Shown here: one piece after another, positions 1 to 7,595 of the stretch
Layout: each line of letters starts with the position of its first letter
How positions within the stretch are numbered: the stretch's first letter is position 1
From: Agromyces soli
GTDB lineage: Bacteria > Actinomycetota > Actinomycetes > Actinomycetales > Microbacteriaceae
Assembly: GCF_022811605.1 (NCBI RefSeq)
Contig: NZ_CP094533.1
Span: 930,001 to 994,000 of the forward strand
Length of the DNA stretch: 64,000 bases
Direction of reading: 5' to 3'
Program-made: the position numbers and the translations under genes
Notes under the pieces: model-generated
Seen by the model: the letters and a program-made list of their open reading frames with translations, nothing else
Told to the model about the DNA's origin: nothing
The model's database searches: none

Positions 1-852
1 GTCGAGGTAGAGCAGGTAGCGGCCGGGCGTCGGGGCGCTGGCGGCGAAGGCGATCTCGGGCCCGCCCGTCGCACCGGCGTCGGGCTCCTCGCCCTCGGGG
101 TGCACGTGCAGGAAGGCGAGGTCGCCCTGGCGCAGCGCCACGAGGTGCCCGAAGGCGCCCAGGTACGGCTCGAGCTCGGCGACGGGTCGTCCGTCGCGCT
201 CCACCGTGAGGGTGAGCTCGCTCGAGGCGCCCGCGGCCAGCTCGCCGTCGAGGGTGACGACGAAGCCGTCGACCTCGCTGCGACGGTTCGGCTCCGCGGC
301 GACGGGGGCGTACTCGCCCGCGACGTCGACCGTGCGGCTGAGGGTGACGCCCTCGGCGTCATCGCCCGCCGGCGTGAAGTCCGCGTAGAGCCGGTAGCTG
401 CCGGCCGCGTCCCACGTCCAGGGGAGCGACCAGACGCCGCTCGCCTCGTCGAGGGCCGGGTGCACGTGCCGGAATCCGGCGCCGTCGGAGCGCACGACGA
501 TGGTATGCAGCTCGCGTTCGTGCGACGTCGTGTACTCGATGACGGGTTCGCCCGAGGCATCCAGCACCTGGAAGCGGAGCTCGCCCGCCTCGCCGACCGA
601 GCCGGGCGCGGTCACTGAGGAGAGCAGGTAGCCGGCCGCGTCGATCGAGACGCCGTTCGGCGCGTGCGCCGCCGTCTCGGCGCCGGCCCCGCCGTGCGTG
701 TTCTGGTCTTCGCCGTGCGTCTCCATGTCGCTTCCTTCCGCCCAGGCCGTCACGAGGGAGTCGGGCACGACGACCCCGGCGAGCGCGTAGGCGCCGCCGA
801 AGGCCACCGCGAGCCCCGCCCCGTAGAGGGCCAGTCGTGCCCCGGCGCGCAT
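1..852 (-). CDS. Secreted or membrane-anchored metal-handling protein, C-terminus cut by window edge
   Basis: The reading frame runs from an ATG at 852 down to base 1 without a stop, so 284 residues are visible and the C-terminus lies outside the window. Residues 8-28 form a hydrophobic segment that may be a signal anchor. The rest is a beta-rich extracellular-type domain with two HVHP-type motifs (FRHVHPAL and FLHVHPEG) that could bind metal. The ATG overlaps the copZ stop codon (ATGA), so it is probably translationally coupled to copZ and under the same CsoR-like control. Proteins of this type are often found beside copper chaperones in actinobacteria. The function in copper handling is inferred from context; the enzymatic or binding role is unknown. 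Confidence 0.75.
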   Translation of the reverse strand, partial: MRAGARLALYGAGLAVAFGGAYALAGVVVPDSLVTAWAEGSDMETHGEDQNTHGGAGAETAAHAPNGVSIDAAGYLLSSVTAPGSVGEAGELRFQVLDASGEPVIEYTTSHERELHTIVVRSDGAGFRHVHPALDEASGVWSLPWTWDAAGSYRLYADFTPAGDDAEGVTLSRTVDVAGEYAPVAAEPNRRSEVDGFVVTLDGELAAGASSELTLTVERDGRPVAELEPYLGAFGHLVALRQGDLAFLHVHPEGEEPDAGATGGPEIAFAASAPTPGRYLLYLD

Positions 853-1061
853 CAGATGCGCACGGCCGAGTAGCCGGCCTCCTCGACGGCCGCGAGCACC
901 GCGGCGTCGTCGATCTCGTCGGCCGAGCTCACGACGAGCCGGCCGGTCTGCGCACTGACCTGAATCTCCTGGATGCCGGCGAGCTCGCCGACCTCTTCGC
1001 GAATCGACAGCTCGCAGTGCCCGCAGGTCATGCCGGTCACCTGGTACTCGTTGGCGGTCAT
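852..1061 (-). CDS. copZ: Copper chaperone CopZ, HMA domain
   Basis: This 69-residue protein is a single heavy-metal-associated domain, a ferredoxin-like fold that carries Cu(I) to a copper-exporting P-type ATPase. The metal site is MTCGHC, with Cys13 and Cys16 in the first loop, and the length is typical of stand-alone CopZ. The ATG at 1061 is preceded by a good GGGAGA ribosome site; a longer reading frame starting at 1106 lacks one. The downstream gene overlaps by four bases. CsoR-like dyads sit just upstream, which suggests copper-dependent derepression. No CopA ATPase is visible; it may lie beyond the left edge. Confidence 0.93.
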   Translation of the reverse strand: MTANEYQVTGMTCGHCELSIREEVGELAGIQEIQVSAQTGRLVVSSADEIDDAAVLAAVEEAGYSAVRI

Positions 1062-1082
1062 CGCTTCTCCCTTTCGCCGCTC

Positions 1083-1134
1083 GTACCCGTCGGGGTACCT
1101 GTGCACGTGACAACGATATACCCTCGGGGGGTAT
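1083..1134. promoter_or_regulatory. Two CsoR-type operator dyads upstream of copZ
   Basis: Two G/C-tract dyads lie between copZ and its upstream neighbour. ATACCC (1118-1123) is followed after 5 bases by GGGTAT (1129-1134). GTACCC (1083-1088) is followed after 4 bases by GGGTAC (1093-1098). TACCC-Nx-GGGTA is the known pattern of actinobacterial CsoR copper-responsive repressor sites. The regulator itself is not in the window. Binding is inferred. Confidence 0.65.
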
Positions 1135-1185
1135 TCCGCGAGTCGTGCAGGAGCGCCGAAGGCGGATGCCGGACGACGGTGGTCG

Positions 1186-1365
1186 CTACTCCTCGCGGCT
1201 CGGGCCAGGCTTGCCCGGCCGGACGGCCGCGGAGTCGGCGACGTCGATGCGGGTCACGTCCTCGTCGGTCTCGGTGACCGTCACGCGCGGCGCGGCGTCG
1301 CCGGGGTCGGCCTTCGGGGCCGCGGTGAGCTGCTCACGGCGCTGTTCGGGATCGGCTGCGGGCAC
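1186..1365 (-). CDS. Small acidic hypothetical protein
   Basis: A 59-residue reading frame starts at a GTG (1365) that has a strong GGAGG ribosome site seven bases upstream. It is hydrophilic, with a Pro/Ala-rich N-terminal half and an acidic RVTVTETDED-type segment followed by a TRIDV stretch. It has no signal peptide, membrane segment or recognised domain. A longer frame with an ATG at 1404 exists but lacks a ribosome site. I do not recognise the family; the ribosome site and short compact frame are the main reasons for calling it a gene. Confidence 0.5.
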   Translation of the reverse strand: MPAADPEQRREQLTAAPKADPGDAAPRVTVTETDEDVTRIDVADSAAVRPGKPGPSREE

Positions 1366-1521
1366 GATGGGTCCTCCGTTCCTGGGGTGCTGACTCCAGT
1401 CCATCGCGGACCCGGGTCGCGCAGAAGCGGCTTGACACGCGGGTGCTCGGCAGTCGGCGCACAGCCTCGCTGAGATGTCAACGCGCTCGCGCGGCCCGTG
1501 CGGTGGGCGTACGGTCCGCGG

Positions 1522-1830
1522 ATGGGCAGGATCGGATACAGCACCCGCGACTTCGAGGTCCCGGACCGCACCCTCGCGCACCTGCAGGTGGTCATCCTCG
1601 ACAAGCTCCGACGCTCGGAGACCTTCAGTCTGACCCTGGGCAGCGGACTCGACGGCGGCGCCCGCACCGTCGTCATCGGGCCGGGCACCGAGCTCGCCTT
1701 CGTCTACGCGGGCAACCGCCCACCGCGGTTGAACCGCCGCTGGCTGGCCCAGCTCGCCGGGGTCGCGTCGACGAACACCGGCCTGCTGGTCACCTCCGAA
1801 CCGGACGACGGCGAGCCGCTGCCGGAGTGA
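1522..1830 (+). CDS. DUF7882 family small protein
   Basis: This 102-residue protein begins MGRIGYSTRDFEV and has the RTLAHLQVVI and KLRRSE-F motifs of a small family common in Microbacteriaceae. Members are often mislabelled 'ATP-dependent DNA ligase' in databases and are now placed in DUF7882. The ATG at 1522 is chosen because the family starts at this point. A -10-like TACGGT at 1510-1515 lies six bases before the ATG, which suggests a leaderless transcript. The 3' end overlaps the convergent surface-protein gene by 41 bases. The biological role is unknown. Confidence 0.7.
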   Translation: MGRIGYSTRDFEVPDRTLAHLQVVILDKLRRSETFSLTLGSGLDGGARTVVIGPGTELAFVYAGNRPPRLNRRWLAQLAGVASTNTGLLVTSEPDDGEPLPE

Positions 1831-3280
1831 GCGCGAGTCCCAGCGCCATCAGCAGCAGGGCGGCGAGCGCCGGTCCGGCGATGGGGCTCCCGGTCTCCGC
1901 GAGCTCCTTCGCCCCGCCGTGCTGGGCGGGCGCCGGCTCGCCCGGAACCACTGGCGCAGCCTCCACCGTCACCGTCTGAGCGGCGTCCGCGAGGTCGTGA
2001 TGCACGGCGACGGGCTCGGCGACCCCCGCCTGCGTCAGCGTCTCGAAGGCGACGAGCTGCTGACCGGCATAGCCGGCGGGCACCGTGAACGACACGTCGA
2101 CCGTGCCGTCCGGCGAGATCGGCGTGAACGTGGCCGAGCCGGTGATGCCCGTCGCGGACCCGTCGCTCTTGCGCATGAGCTCGCCGGACACCGTGTACTC
2201 GACGCCCGGGGTGAGGTGCTGGTACGCGATCGTGTCGGTCGCGGTGCCGCCGTTCCACGGCAGGGTCTGGTCGCCGTCCGCCGCGTCGACGAGCGTGGTG
2301 CCGATCACGGGCGGGACTGCGGTGCCGACCCACTCCGCGGTGGCGCTGGCGGTGGAGACCGCGCCGGCGGGGGCAACGAGGGCGATGGTCTGCGCGTGCG
2401 AAGCCTCGCTCGGGGTGCCGCCCGGCGTCGTCGGCACCGAGACGATGCGGCCGCCGACCGTCGAGCCGTCGGCGGTGGCGGTGACGGTCGCGGTGCCGCT
2501 CGTGTCCGCGTCGCGCAGGTCGAGGTACAGCTCCTGGCCGTCGACGACGGCGTCCGCGTCGATCGGGGTGCCGGCGGCGTCGGTGATGGCGACCGCCGGA
2601 TCCGCGGTGACGCGCAGGCTCGGCCGATCCGTCGTCACGGTGAAGGGACCGACCAGCGTGCCGGCCTCGTGCGGGCCGGATGGGCCGGTGATCGACAGGG
2701 TGATCGAGAGCTCCGCCGGCGTGAGTCCGCCGCTCGCCTCGGCCCCGTCCGCCAGATAGTGGTAGACCGCCTCCGAGTTGGGCGTCTCCCACGGCCAGGC
2801 CGCGTCGAAGCCGAGGTCCGTGTACCGCCAGATCGCGTACTGGGTCGCCTCGAAGGCGTCGCTGGCGTCGAGCCCGGGCGCCCCGGCGGCCGTGCCGAGG
2901 TCCGCCAGCGAGACCGCCGGATAGCTGTGCGCGAGGATCCAGAGCACCTTGCCCTGCACGACCGGGTCGGTGAAGAAGTTGTCGCCGAGGTAGTCGTCGG
3001 CCCCGCCGATGGTTCCCTCGAGCCCGGTCCGCGCCGTCACGTCGTGTTCGATGCAGAAGGCCCAGAGGTCCGGCTCCCCCGGCGCCGACGGATCGGCCGG
3101 GGTGTCGAGGTAGATCGGGAAGGCGCCCGTGCCGGCGTAGCCCTGCCGCGCGCCGATGTAGGCGGAATCGCCGAGCTCGGGCGCCGCGAGGGCCGCGGTC
3201 GGCACCGCCAGCAGCGCGGCGACCGCCAGCGCCCCGATCGCCCTGAAGGCCCGCGATCGACCAGTTCGAGTGCTCACCAC
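1790..3280 (-). CDS. Surface-anchored thioester/VaFE-repeat adhesin with LAETG sorting signal
   Basis: This 496-residue protein has a Sec signal peptide (residues about 12-33). A thioester domain follows, with Cys76 in WAFCIEHD and Gln147 in TQYAIW, the Cys/Gln pair that forms an internal thioester in TQXA adhesins. After Ig-like segments there is one VaFE repeat (about residues 325-440), ending in an FETLTQ-type stretch. A LAETG sorting motif (460-464), a hydrophobic helix and an Arg-rich tail finish the protein. Known family function is covalent attachment to surfaces or host ligands. LAXTG is the signal of class E sortases, and one is encoded at 35061-35864. The start is GTG at 3280 or the adjacent GTG at 3277, which is better spaced from GGTGGAG. 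Confidence 0.88.
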   Translation of the reverse strand: MVSTRTGRSRAFRAIGALAVAALLAVPTAALAAPELGDSAYIGARQGYAGTGAFPIYLDTPADPSAPGEPDLWAFCIEHDVTARTGLEGTIGGADDYLGDNFFTDPVVQGKVLWILAHSYPAVSLADLGTAAGAPGLDASDAFEATQYAIWRYTDLGFDAAWPWETPNSEAVYHYLADGAEASGGLTPAELSITLSITGPSGPHEAGTLVGPFTVTTDRPSLRVTADPAVAITDAAGTPIDADAVVDGQELYLDLRDADTSGTATVTATADGSTVGGRIVSVPTTPGGTPSEASHAQTIALVAPAGAVSTASATAEWVGTAVPPVIGTTLVDAADGDQTLPWNGGTATDTIAYQHLTPGVEYTVSGELMRKSDGSATGITGSATFTPISPDGTVDVSFTVPAGYAGQQLVAFETLTQAGVAEPVAVHHDLADAAQTVTVEAAPVVPGEPAPAQHGGAKELAETGSPIAGPALAALLLMALGLALTPAAARRRPVRR

Positions 3281-3418
3281 AACTCCACCGCCTTCCCGAT
3301 TCCGGGGCGCGCCTGGTCGCCCCCCGGAACGGCATCACCGTATCCAGCCGGCGGCCGTCAGCACCAGGGGCGGCACCGGAAGCCCCCCGAACGGGGTCCG
3401 GGGTTGTCCACCGGTCGA

Positions 3419-3795
3419 TCACTCGGCAGCGACGGCGCTCGCCTCGTGCGGCGCTCCCACGGGCTTCGACTCGGACGAGCCCCGCTGTCGCAGGAAGATC
3501 GAGAACGCCACCATGCTGCCGACGGCCAGGAACTCGGACTGCCAGTTCTGCAGGGTGCGGTTCCAGAAGTCGGCCGAGACGGCGTAGCCGAGCCAGTCGA
3601 CCGCGGCCTGGCCGTGCTCGGCCTGCTCCGCTGCAGGTACTCGGACTGCCAGTTCTCCGCCGCGTCGACCACGAACTGCGAGGACAGCAGGTACTCGCCG
3701 AGGCCGACCGACGGCAGTCCGTGCGAGGCCTGCTCCTCGTTGGTCAGGGCGAGGCCCGTGAGCGCCTGGCCCGCGAGCGCCGCGAGACGGGGCCG
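3419..3795 (-). pseudogene. Remnant of a DUF6766 membrane protein gene
   Basis: Two pieces of a DUF6766 protein occur in different frames. The first (about 3795-3630) encodes ALAGQALTG, NEEQASHG and AENWQSEYLQ. The second (about 3632-3419) encodes EQAEHG, ADFWNRTLQNWQSEFLA, a hydrophobic stretch and RQRGSSESKPVGAPH up to a stop at 3419. Intact family members are about 220 residues with two such repeats, each followed by membrane segments. Here the region between repeats is deleted near 3627-3632 with a frame change, and the N-terminal start is missing next to the stop codon of the hydrolase. This reads as a decayed gene. A sequencing error could explain the frame change but not the missing parts. 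Confidence 0.75.
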
Positions 3796-3810
3796 GCGCC
3801 GCGCGTCCGC

Positions 3811-4557
3811 TCAGTCCCCGAGGTACGCGTCGATCAGCTCGCGCAACCGCTCGCCGTCGAATGATGCGCCGTGGCCGGCGTGCACGGTGCGCACCGGGAG
3901 CCCGCGCAGCCGGCGGAGGCTCGTGGCGTAGTCGCCCCGGTCGGACTCGTGCAGCCCGTCGAGCAGCACGTCGTCGTAGATCACGTCTCCGCTGAAGAGC
4001 GTGCCGGTCGCCTCCTCGAGCAGGCACAGGGAACCGGGCGTATGCCCCGGCAGGTGGAGCACGGTGAACCGTCGGTCGCCGAGATCGATCGCGTCGCCGT
4101 CGACGAGGCGGATCGTCGCCGGCGCCGGGCGGAGACGGTATCCGTCGGGATCGAACCCCGCCGGTCGCGCAGTGAGCAGCAGCTCCGGCAGCTCCTCGTC
4201 GAGGCCGAGTTGCTCGGCGAGCTCGGGCCCGCGGATGGACGTGCCGCGCGGCTCGCCGAGCGGCTCGGTGGCGTGCGCGCGGCGGTCGCCGAACTCGTGC
4301 GCGCCACCCATGTGATCGAGGTGGGCGTGGGTCACGACGAGGATCGGGTCGTTCGCGAACAGTTCGGGGAGCTCGTCGCGAAGCGAGGCGACCCCCAGGC
4401 CGGCGTCGACCACGAGGTCGCGGGCGGCACCTCGAACGTGCCAGATGTTGCCCCGCAGCACCTCGTGCACATTCGGCTCGTCGATCCGCGTGACGCCCTC
4501 CCCGAGGTGGACCGCGGTGAACCACCGCTCGACGGTGCCGAGATCCGCCTGGCTCAC
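3811..4557 (-). CDS. Metallo-beta-lactamase-fold hydrolase
   Basis: The protein has 248 residues and the THAHLDHMGG motif (HxHxDH) of metal-dependent MBL-fold hydrolases, followed by LPGHTPGS and FSGDVIYDD, which supply the further His and Asp ligands. It has no signal peptide, so it should act in the cytoplasm. The GTG at 4557 overlaps the permease stop codon (GTGA), so the two genes are co-translated. The genetic link to an NCS1 nucleobase/hydantoin-type transporter suggests hydrolysis of an imported compound, but the substrate cannot be read from sequence. Confidence 0.88.
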   Translation of the reverse strand: MSQADLGTVERWFTAVHLGEGVTRIDEPNVHEVLRGNIWHVRGAARDLVVDAGLGVASLRDELPELFANDPILVVTHAHLDHMGGAHEFGDRRAHATEPLGEPRGTSIRGPELAEQLGLDEELPELLLTARPAGFDPDGYRLRPAPATIRLVDGDAIDLGDRRFTVLHLPGHTPGSLCLLEEATGTLFSGDVIYDDVLLDGLHESDRGDYATSLRRLRGLPVRTVHAGHGASFDGERLRELIDAYLGD

Positions 4558-6059
4558 TCGGAGGCTCCGACCCGCTCGGCTCGGGTGGCGGGCACCTCGT
4601 GCGTGCCGCTCGGGAGTGCGGCCGCCGAGCGCCGGATCGTGCGCGGGGCGAGCACCGCGTACAGCCCGCCGCCGAGGAGGACGCCGACGAACGGGGAGAC
4701 ATCGGCCCCACCGAGGGCCGCCGCGATCGGGCCGGTGTAGAACGTCGTGTTCACGCACAGGGCGGTCACCACACTCCCGACGCCGAGGGCGATGCACCCG
4801 GCGGGGTTCCAGCCGGCGGAGTACCAGTTGGGACCGTCGCGGGATTCGTCCTGCAGGGCGATCCCGTCGTAGCGGTTGCGTCGCAGGAGGATGTCGACGA
4901 CGTAGATGCCGAGGGCGGGTGCGAGCACCGCGATGCTGATCTCCAGCAGCCCGCTCACGGTCCCGAGGAAGTCGGAGACGAAGAGCGCGTAGAGGGTGAG
5001 CGCGACGGCGATCACCGCGTCGAACACGACGGTCACCGAACGCTTCCACTGGATGCCCGACGCCATGAGGGCGAGGCCGGTGCTGTACGCGGTGAGCGCG
5101 TTGTTGGTGATCGAGCCGATGACGACCACCAGCAGGAAGATCGGATAGAACCACGCGGGCACGATCTCGGCCATGGACTCTTCGGGCACCGACATGTCGA
5201 CGACGGTGCCCGCGAGGACGCCGAGCGAGCCGATCACCACCGCGGGCAGGAACCCGCCGAGGGCCGTCCAGAAGGCGACCTTCGCGGGGCTTGACCGCTC
5301 CGGCAGGTAGCGCGAATAGTCCGCGCCGACGAGCCAGGAGAGCGGTGCCGAGGCGATGATCGTGAAGCCGGCGGCCGCCGCGGCCCAGAGCTCGACGCCC
5401 TCGAGGACCCCGCCGTCGGGCACGTACGTCAGATCGGCGTTCGTCAGCACGAACCACGCGAGCACGGCGATCCCGGCGAGCAGGGCCCACATCACCCAGC
5501 CGCTGATCTTCAGGATCGTCGCGTGGCCGTAGACGCTGATCGTGAAGGTGAGCAGCGCGAGCCCGATCACGATCGCCGCCATGACCGCGTCCGGGGCATC
5601 CGGGGCGAACCAGCGCACGAGCGTGAAGCCCACGAGGGCGCCGACCGAGAGGTTGATCGCTTCGTAGAGGACGCCGATCAGCCAACCGAGGACGACGTTC
5701 ACGACTCGGTTTCCGCGCACACCGTAGAAGCTGCGGGTGATGACCTCGCTGGGCACGCCGGCGCGCGGTCCACTGATGGCGAGGAACCCCACGCCGATGA
5801 AGAAGAGATTGCCGGCGACCACGACGGCGAGAGCCTGCCACGCATCGAGGCCCAGCAGCACCAGGATGCCGCCGAGCACGAAGTACAGGTACGTCACCCC
5901 GGATCCCGCCCACACCGCGAAGAGACTGCGCGGGGTGCCGTGCCGCTCGATCACGGGAATGTGGTCGGTGCCGTGCTGCTCGACCCGCCCGGCGCGGGTG
6001 TTGACCTCCCGCGCGGCCGTCTCCGCAGGCTGCAGCCCGGTCGTCCCTCGTTCCGCCAT
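4554..6059 (-). CDS. NCS1 family purine-cytosine/hydantoin-type permease
   Basis: This 501-residue protein has about twelve hydrophobic segments and the NCS1 layout. Family features include SGVTYLYF in the first helix, SEVITRSFYGVRG-N, YEAINLSVGA, LSWLVGADYSRYL and ITNNALTAYS. NCS1 symporters import purines, cytosine, uracil, allantoin, hydantoins or thiamine with H+ or Na+; the substrate here is not determined. It is the first gene of a two-gene operon with the MBL hydrolase. Upstream palindromes and a TetR gene suggest local repression. Confidence 0.88.
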   Translation of the reverse strand: MAERGTTGLQPAETAAREVNTRAGRVEQHGTDHIPVIERHGTPRSLFAVWAGSGVTYLYFVLGGILVLLGLDAWQALAVVVAGNLFFIGVGFLAISGPRAGVPSEVITRSFYGVRGNRVVNVVLGWLIGVLYEAINLSVGALVGFTLVRWFAPDAPDAVMAAIVIGLALLTFTISVYGHATILKISGWVMWALLAGIAVLAWFVLTNADLTYVPDGGVLEGVELWAAAAAGFTIIASAPLSWLVGADYSRYLPERSSPAKVAFWTALGGFLPAVVIGSLGVLAGTVVDMSVPEESMAEIVPAWFYPIFLLVVVIGSITNNALTAYSTGLALMASGIQWKRSVTVVFDAVIAVALTLYALFVSDFLGTVSGLLEISIAVLAPALGIYVVDILLRRNRYDGIALQDESRDGPNWYSAGWNPAGCIALGVGSVVTALCVNTTFYTGPIAAALGGADVSPFVGVLLGGGLYAVLAPRTIRRSAAALPSGTHEVPATRAERVGASE

Positions 6060-6080
6060 CGTGAACGCCTCCTCGCGTTA

Positions 6081-6145
6081 TTGGCCTTGAGGCCAAGTCC
6101 AAGCACACAGGAGGCTAGCGCTTGTTGACCTATCGGTCAACAAGC
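6081..6145. promoter_or_regulatory. Strong and weaker TetR-type palindromes upstream of the permease
   Basis: A perfect inverted repeat with 11-base arms, GCTTGTTGACC at 6120-6130 and GGTCAACAAGC at 6135-6145, flanks TATC. A second shorter one, TTGGCC (6081-6086) TTGA GGCCAA (6091-6096), has the same 4-base spacer and lies 44 bases from it, centre to centre. The core TTGACC-N4-GGTCAA is typical of TetR-family operators. There is no T-run on either side, so it is not a terminator. The adjacent TetR protein is the likely ligand-responsive repressor. Confidence 0.7.
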
Positions 6146-6161
6146 CGGTGCGGCGGCGCGG

Positions 6162-6797
6162 TCAGGCCGGGCGCAGTGCGCCCGGGGGAAGGCCGAGCTC
6201 CCGCTCCGATGTGCTGAAGACGAAGTCGGTGACGTTCGCGTAGTCGATGGTGGGCTCGTCCAGTCCCGCCCGGACGGCCGCGTTCGCGGCGAGCCCGTCG
6301 ACGAGGGCAATGATGCGCATCGAGGTCTTCGCCGATGCCTCGGGGAAGACCCCGCTGGTGATGCCCGCCTCGATGATGACGTCGAGGTCCGCGACGTCGC
6401 CCTCCATCTGGCGGATGACCGCCTGCCGCACGGCCGGGCGATGGGCGCTCTCGCGCCAGGCGTCGAGCCAGAGCAGCGCGGAGGGATCGCGCTCGTGGGA
6501 GACGTAGAACTCGAGGATACGTCGCAGGTCTGCGACCGGATCGCCCGAGGGCCGCGGATCGAGCGCATCCCGCTCGGCCTCCGACGCCCGCTCGAAGGCC
6601 GCCGCCAAGAGCTCGTCGATCGAGCCGAAGTAGTGGGTGACCAACCCCTGCGCCACCCCCACGCGCGCAGCGACCCGGCGCGCCGTGACCTTGCCGAGGC
6701 CGTCCTCGAACGCGAGCGCGACGGCGGCGTCGAGGAGCTCCTCGCGACGGTCTTCACGCGGGCGCCTCGTGAAGGCGCCGCCCTGGCTGCGGGTCAC
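6162..6797 (-). CDS. TetR/AcrR family transcriptional regulator
   Basis: The protein has 211 residues. An N-terminal TetR helix-turn-helix (about 18-65) contains KVTARRVAARVGVAQGLVTHYFGS, broken here as TARRVAARVG and GLVTHYFGS. An all-helical ligand domain follows, with ALLWLDAWRES resembling regulators of the BetI-like group. It lies upstream of and in the same direction as the NCS1 permease operon, separated by 102 bases that carry the palindromes. It is inferred to repress that operon and perhaps itself. The inducer is unknown. Confidence 0.9.
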   Translation of the reverse strand: MTRSQGGAFTRRPREDRREELLDAAVALAFEDGLGKVTARRVAARVGVAQGLVTHYFGSIDELLAAAFERASEAERDALDPRPSGDPVADLRRILEFYVSHERDPSALLWLDAWRESAHRPAVRQAVIRQMEGDVADLDVIIEAGITSGVFPEASAKTSMRIIALVDGLAANAAVRAGLDEPTIDYANVTDFVFSTSERELGLPPGALRPA

Positions 6798-6877
6798 CTC
6801 AGTCAGGGTAGCGGGGCGGAGCCGAGCGCGCGGCGCGAGCGGTGCCTCGCGTTCACCGCCGGATCCGACGGGAGGTC

Positions 6878-6906
6878 TTGACGCAGCACTTTTATTTTAC
6901 AAGTAT
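6878..6906 (+). promoter_or_regulatory. Promoter of the VOC-HxlR operon, leaderless
   Basis: TTGACG (6878-6883) and AAGTAT (6901-6906) are 17 bases apart, so transcription should start at or next to the ATG at 6913. An AT-rich TTACAAGTA at 6897-6905, resembling HxlR-type half-sites, overlaps the -10 element and could bind the downstream HxlR product. Confidence 0.55.
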
Positions 6907-6912
6907 GACCCC

Positions 6913-7317
6913 ATGAGTCTCTTCATCAGCTGTCCCGTCGCGGACGTCGAGCGCGCGACCGCCTTCTACACCGCCCTCGGCTGGGTTCTCAACACCGAGA
7001 TGTCGGACCACAACGTGTCCTGCTTCGCCATCGCCCCCGAGCAGTACGTCATGCTCTCCAGCCGCGAGATGTACGCCAGCGTCGGCGGCACCGAGGAGCT
7101 GATCGGCGGACCCGACACCCCCTCGAAGGTCACCGTCTCCTTCGACCTCCCCAGCCGCGAAGCGGTCGACGAACTCGTCGAACGGGCCCGCGCCGCCGGC
7201 GGCCGCATCGGCGACATCGACGACTACCCCTTCATGTACCAGCGCCAGTTCGACGACCCCGACGGCTACCACTACTCGCCGTTCTGGATGAAGCCGGACG
7301 CCGATCCGACGGCGTGA
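6913..7317 (+). CDS. VOC superfamily (glyoxalase/bleomycin-resistance-like) protein
   Basis: This 134-residue single-domain protein opens with MSLFISCPVADVERATAFYTALG, a typical betaalpha-beta-beta-beta VOC start (given here as two parts: MSLFISCPVADVERAT and AFYTALG). It ends with DDPDGYHYSPFWM, in which the DPDG-type turn is characteristic. The family includes metal-dependent lyases, dioxygenases and drug-binding proteins; the substrate is unknown. The ATG at 6913 is fixed by family start and by the promoter position. The stop codon overlaps the GTG of the HxlR gene (GTGA), so the two are coupled. Confidence 0.85.
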   Translation: MSLFISCPVADVERATAFYTALGWVLNTEMSDHNVSCFAIAPEQYVMLSSREMYASVGGTEELIGGPDTPSKVTVSFDLPSREAVDELVERARAAGGRIGDIDDYPFMYQRQFDDPDGYHYSPFWMKPDADPTA

Positions 7318-7595
7318 GCGACCTCGCCGCCGCCCTGGAGATCGTCGGCTCGCGCTGGGCGCTCCGCATCGTGGAGCAACTGCTCGACGGCCCGCAGCGC
7401 TACGGCGACCTGCAGCGCGAGCTCGGGGCACCGACGAACATGCTCGCGATGCGCCTGCGGGAGCTCGAGACGGCCGGCGTGCTGTACCGCCTGCCGCTCA
7501 AGCACAACACCCGGGCGTACGCCCTGACCGAGCGCGGCCTCGCCCTGCGGGATGCGATCACCGCGCTCGGGCGCTGGGCGGCCGAGCAGGCCTAG
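7314..7595 (+). CDS. HxlR family winged-helix regulator
   Basis: At 93 residues this is a compact HxlR-type winged helix: IVGSRWALRIVEQLLDGPQRYGDL is the characteristic opening (IVGSRWALRIVEQLLDG, then RYGDL), followed by LRELETAGVLYR and YALTERG. HxlR proteins usually sense electrophiles or other stress. There is no cysteine in the sequence, so a thiol-redox sensor is unlikely. It starts at GTG 7314, overlapping the VOC stop. It probably controls its own operon. The stop codon shares the CTAG at 7592-7595 with the convergent acetyltransferase gene. Confidence 0.9.
   Translation: MSDLAAALEIVGSRWALRIVEQLLDGPQRYGDLQRELGAPTNMLAMRLRELETAGVLYRLPLKHNTRAYALTERGLALRDAITALGRWAAEQA

Noticed and set aside
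3811-6108. Apparent 765-residue protein ending in the MBL hydrolase
   Set aside because: Its upstream part is an out-of-frame reading of the NCS1 permease. The GTGA overlap at 4554-4557 gives the true hydrolase start.
6120-6145. Palindrome considered as a terminator of the tetR gene
   Set aside because: No T-run follows on either strand, and core and spacer match TetR operators.
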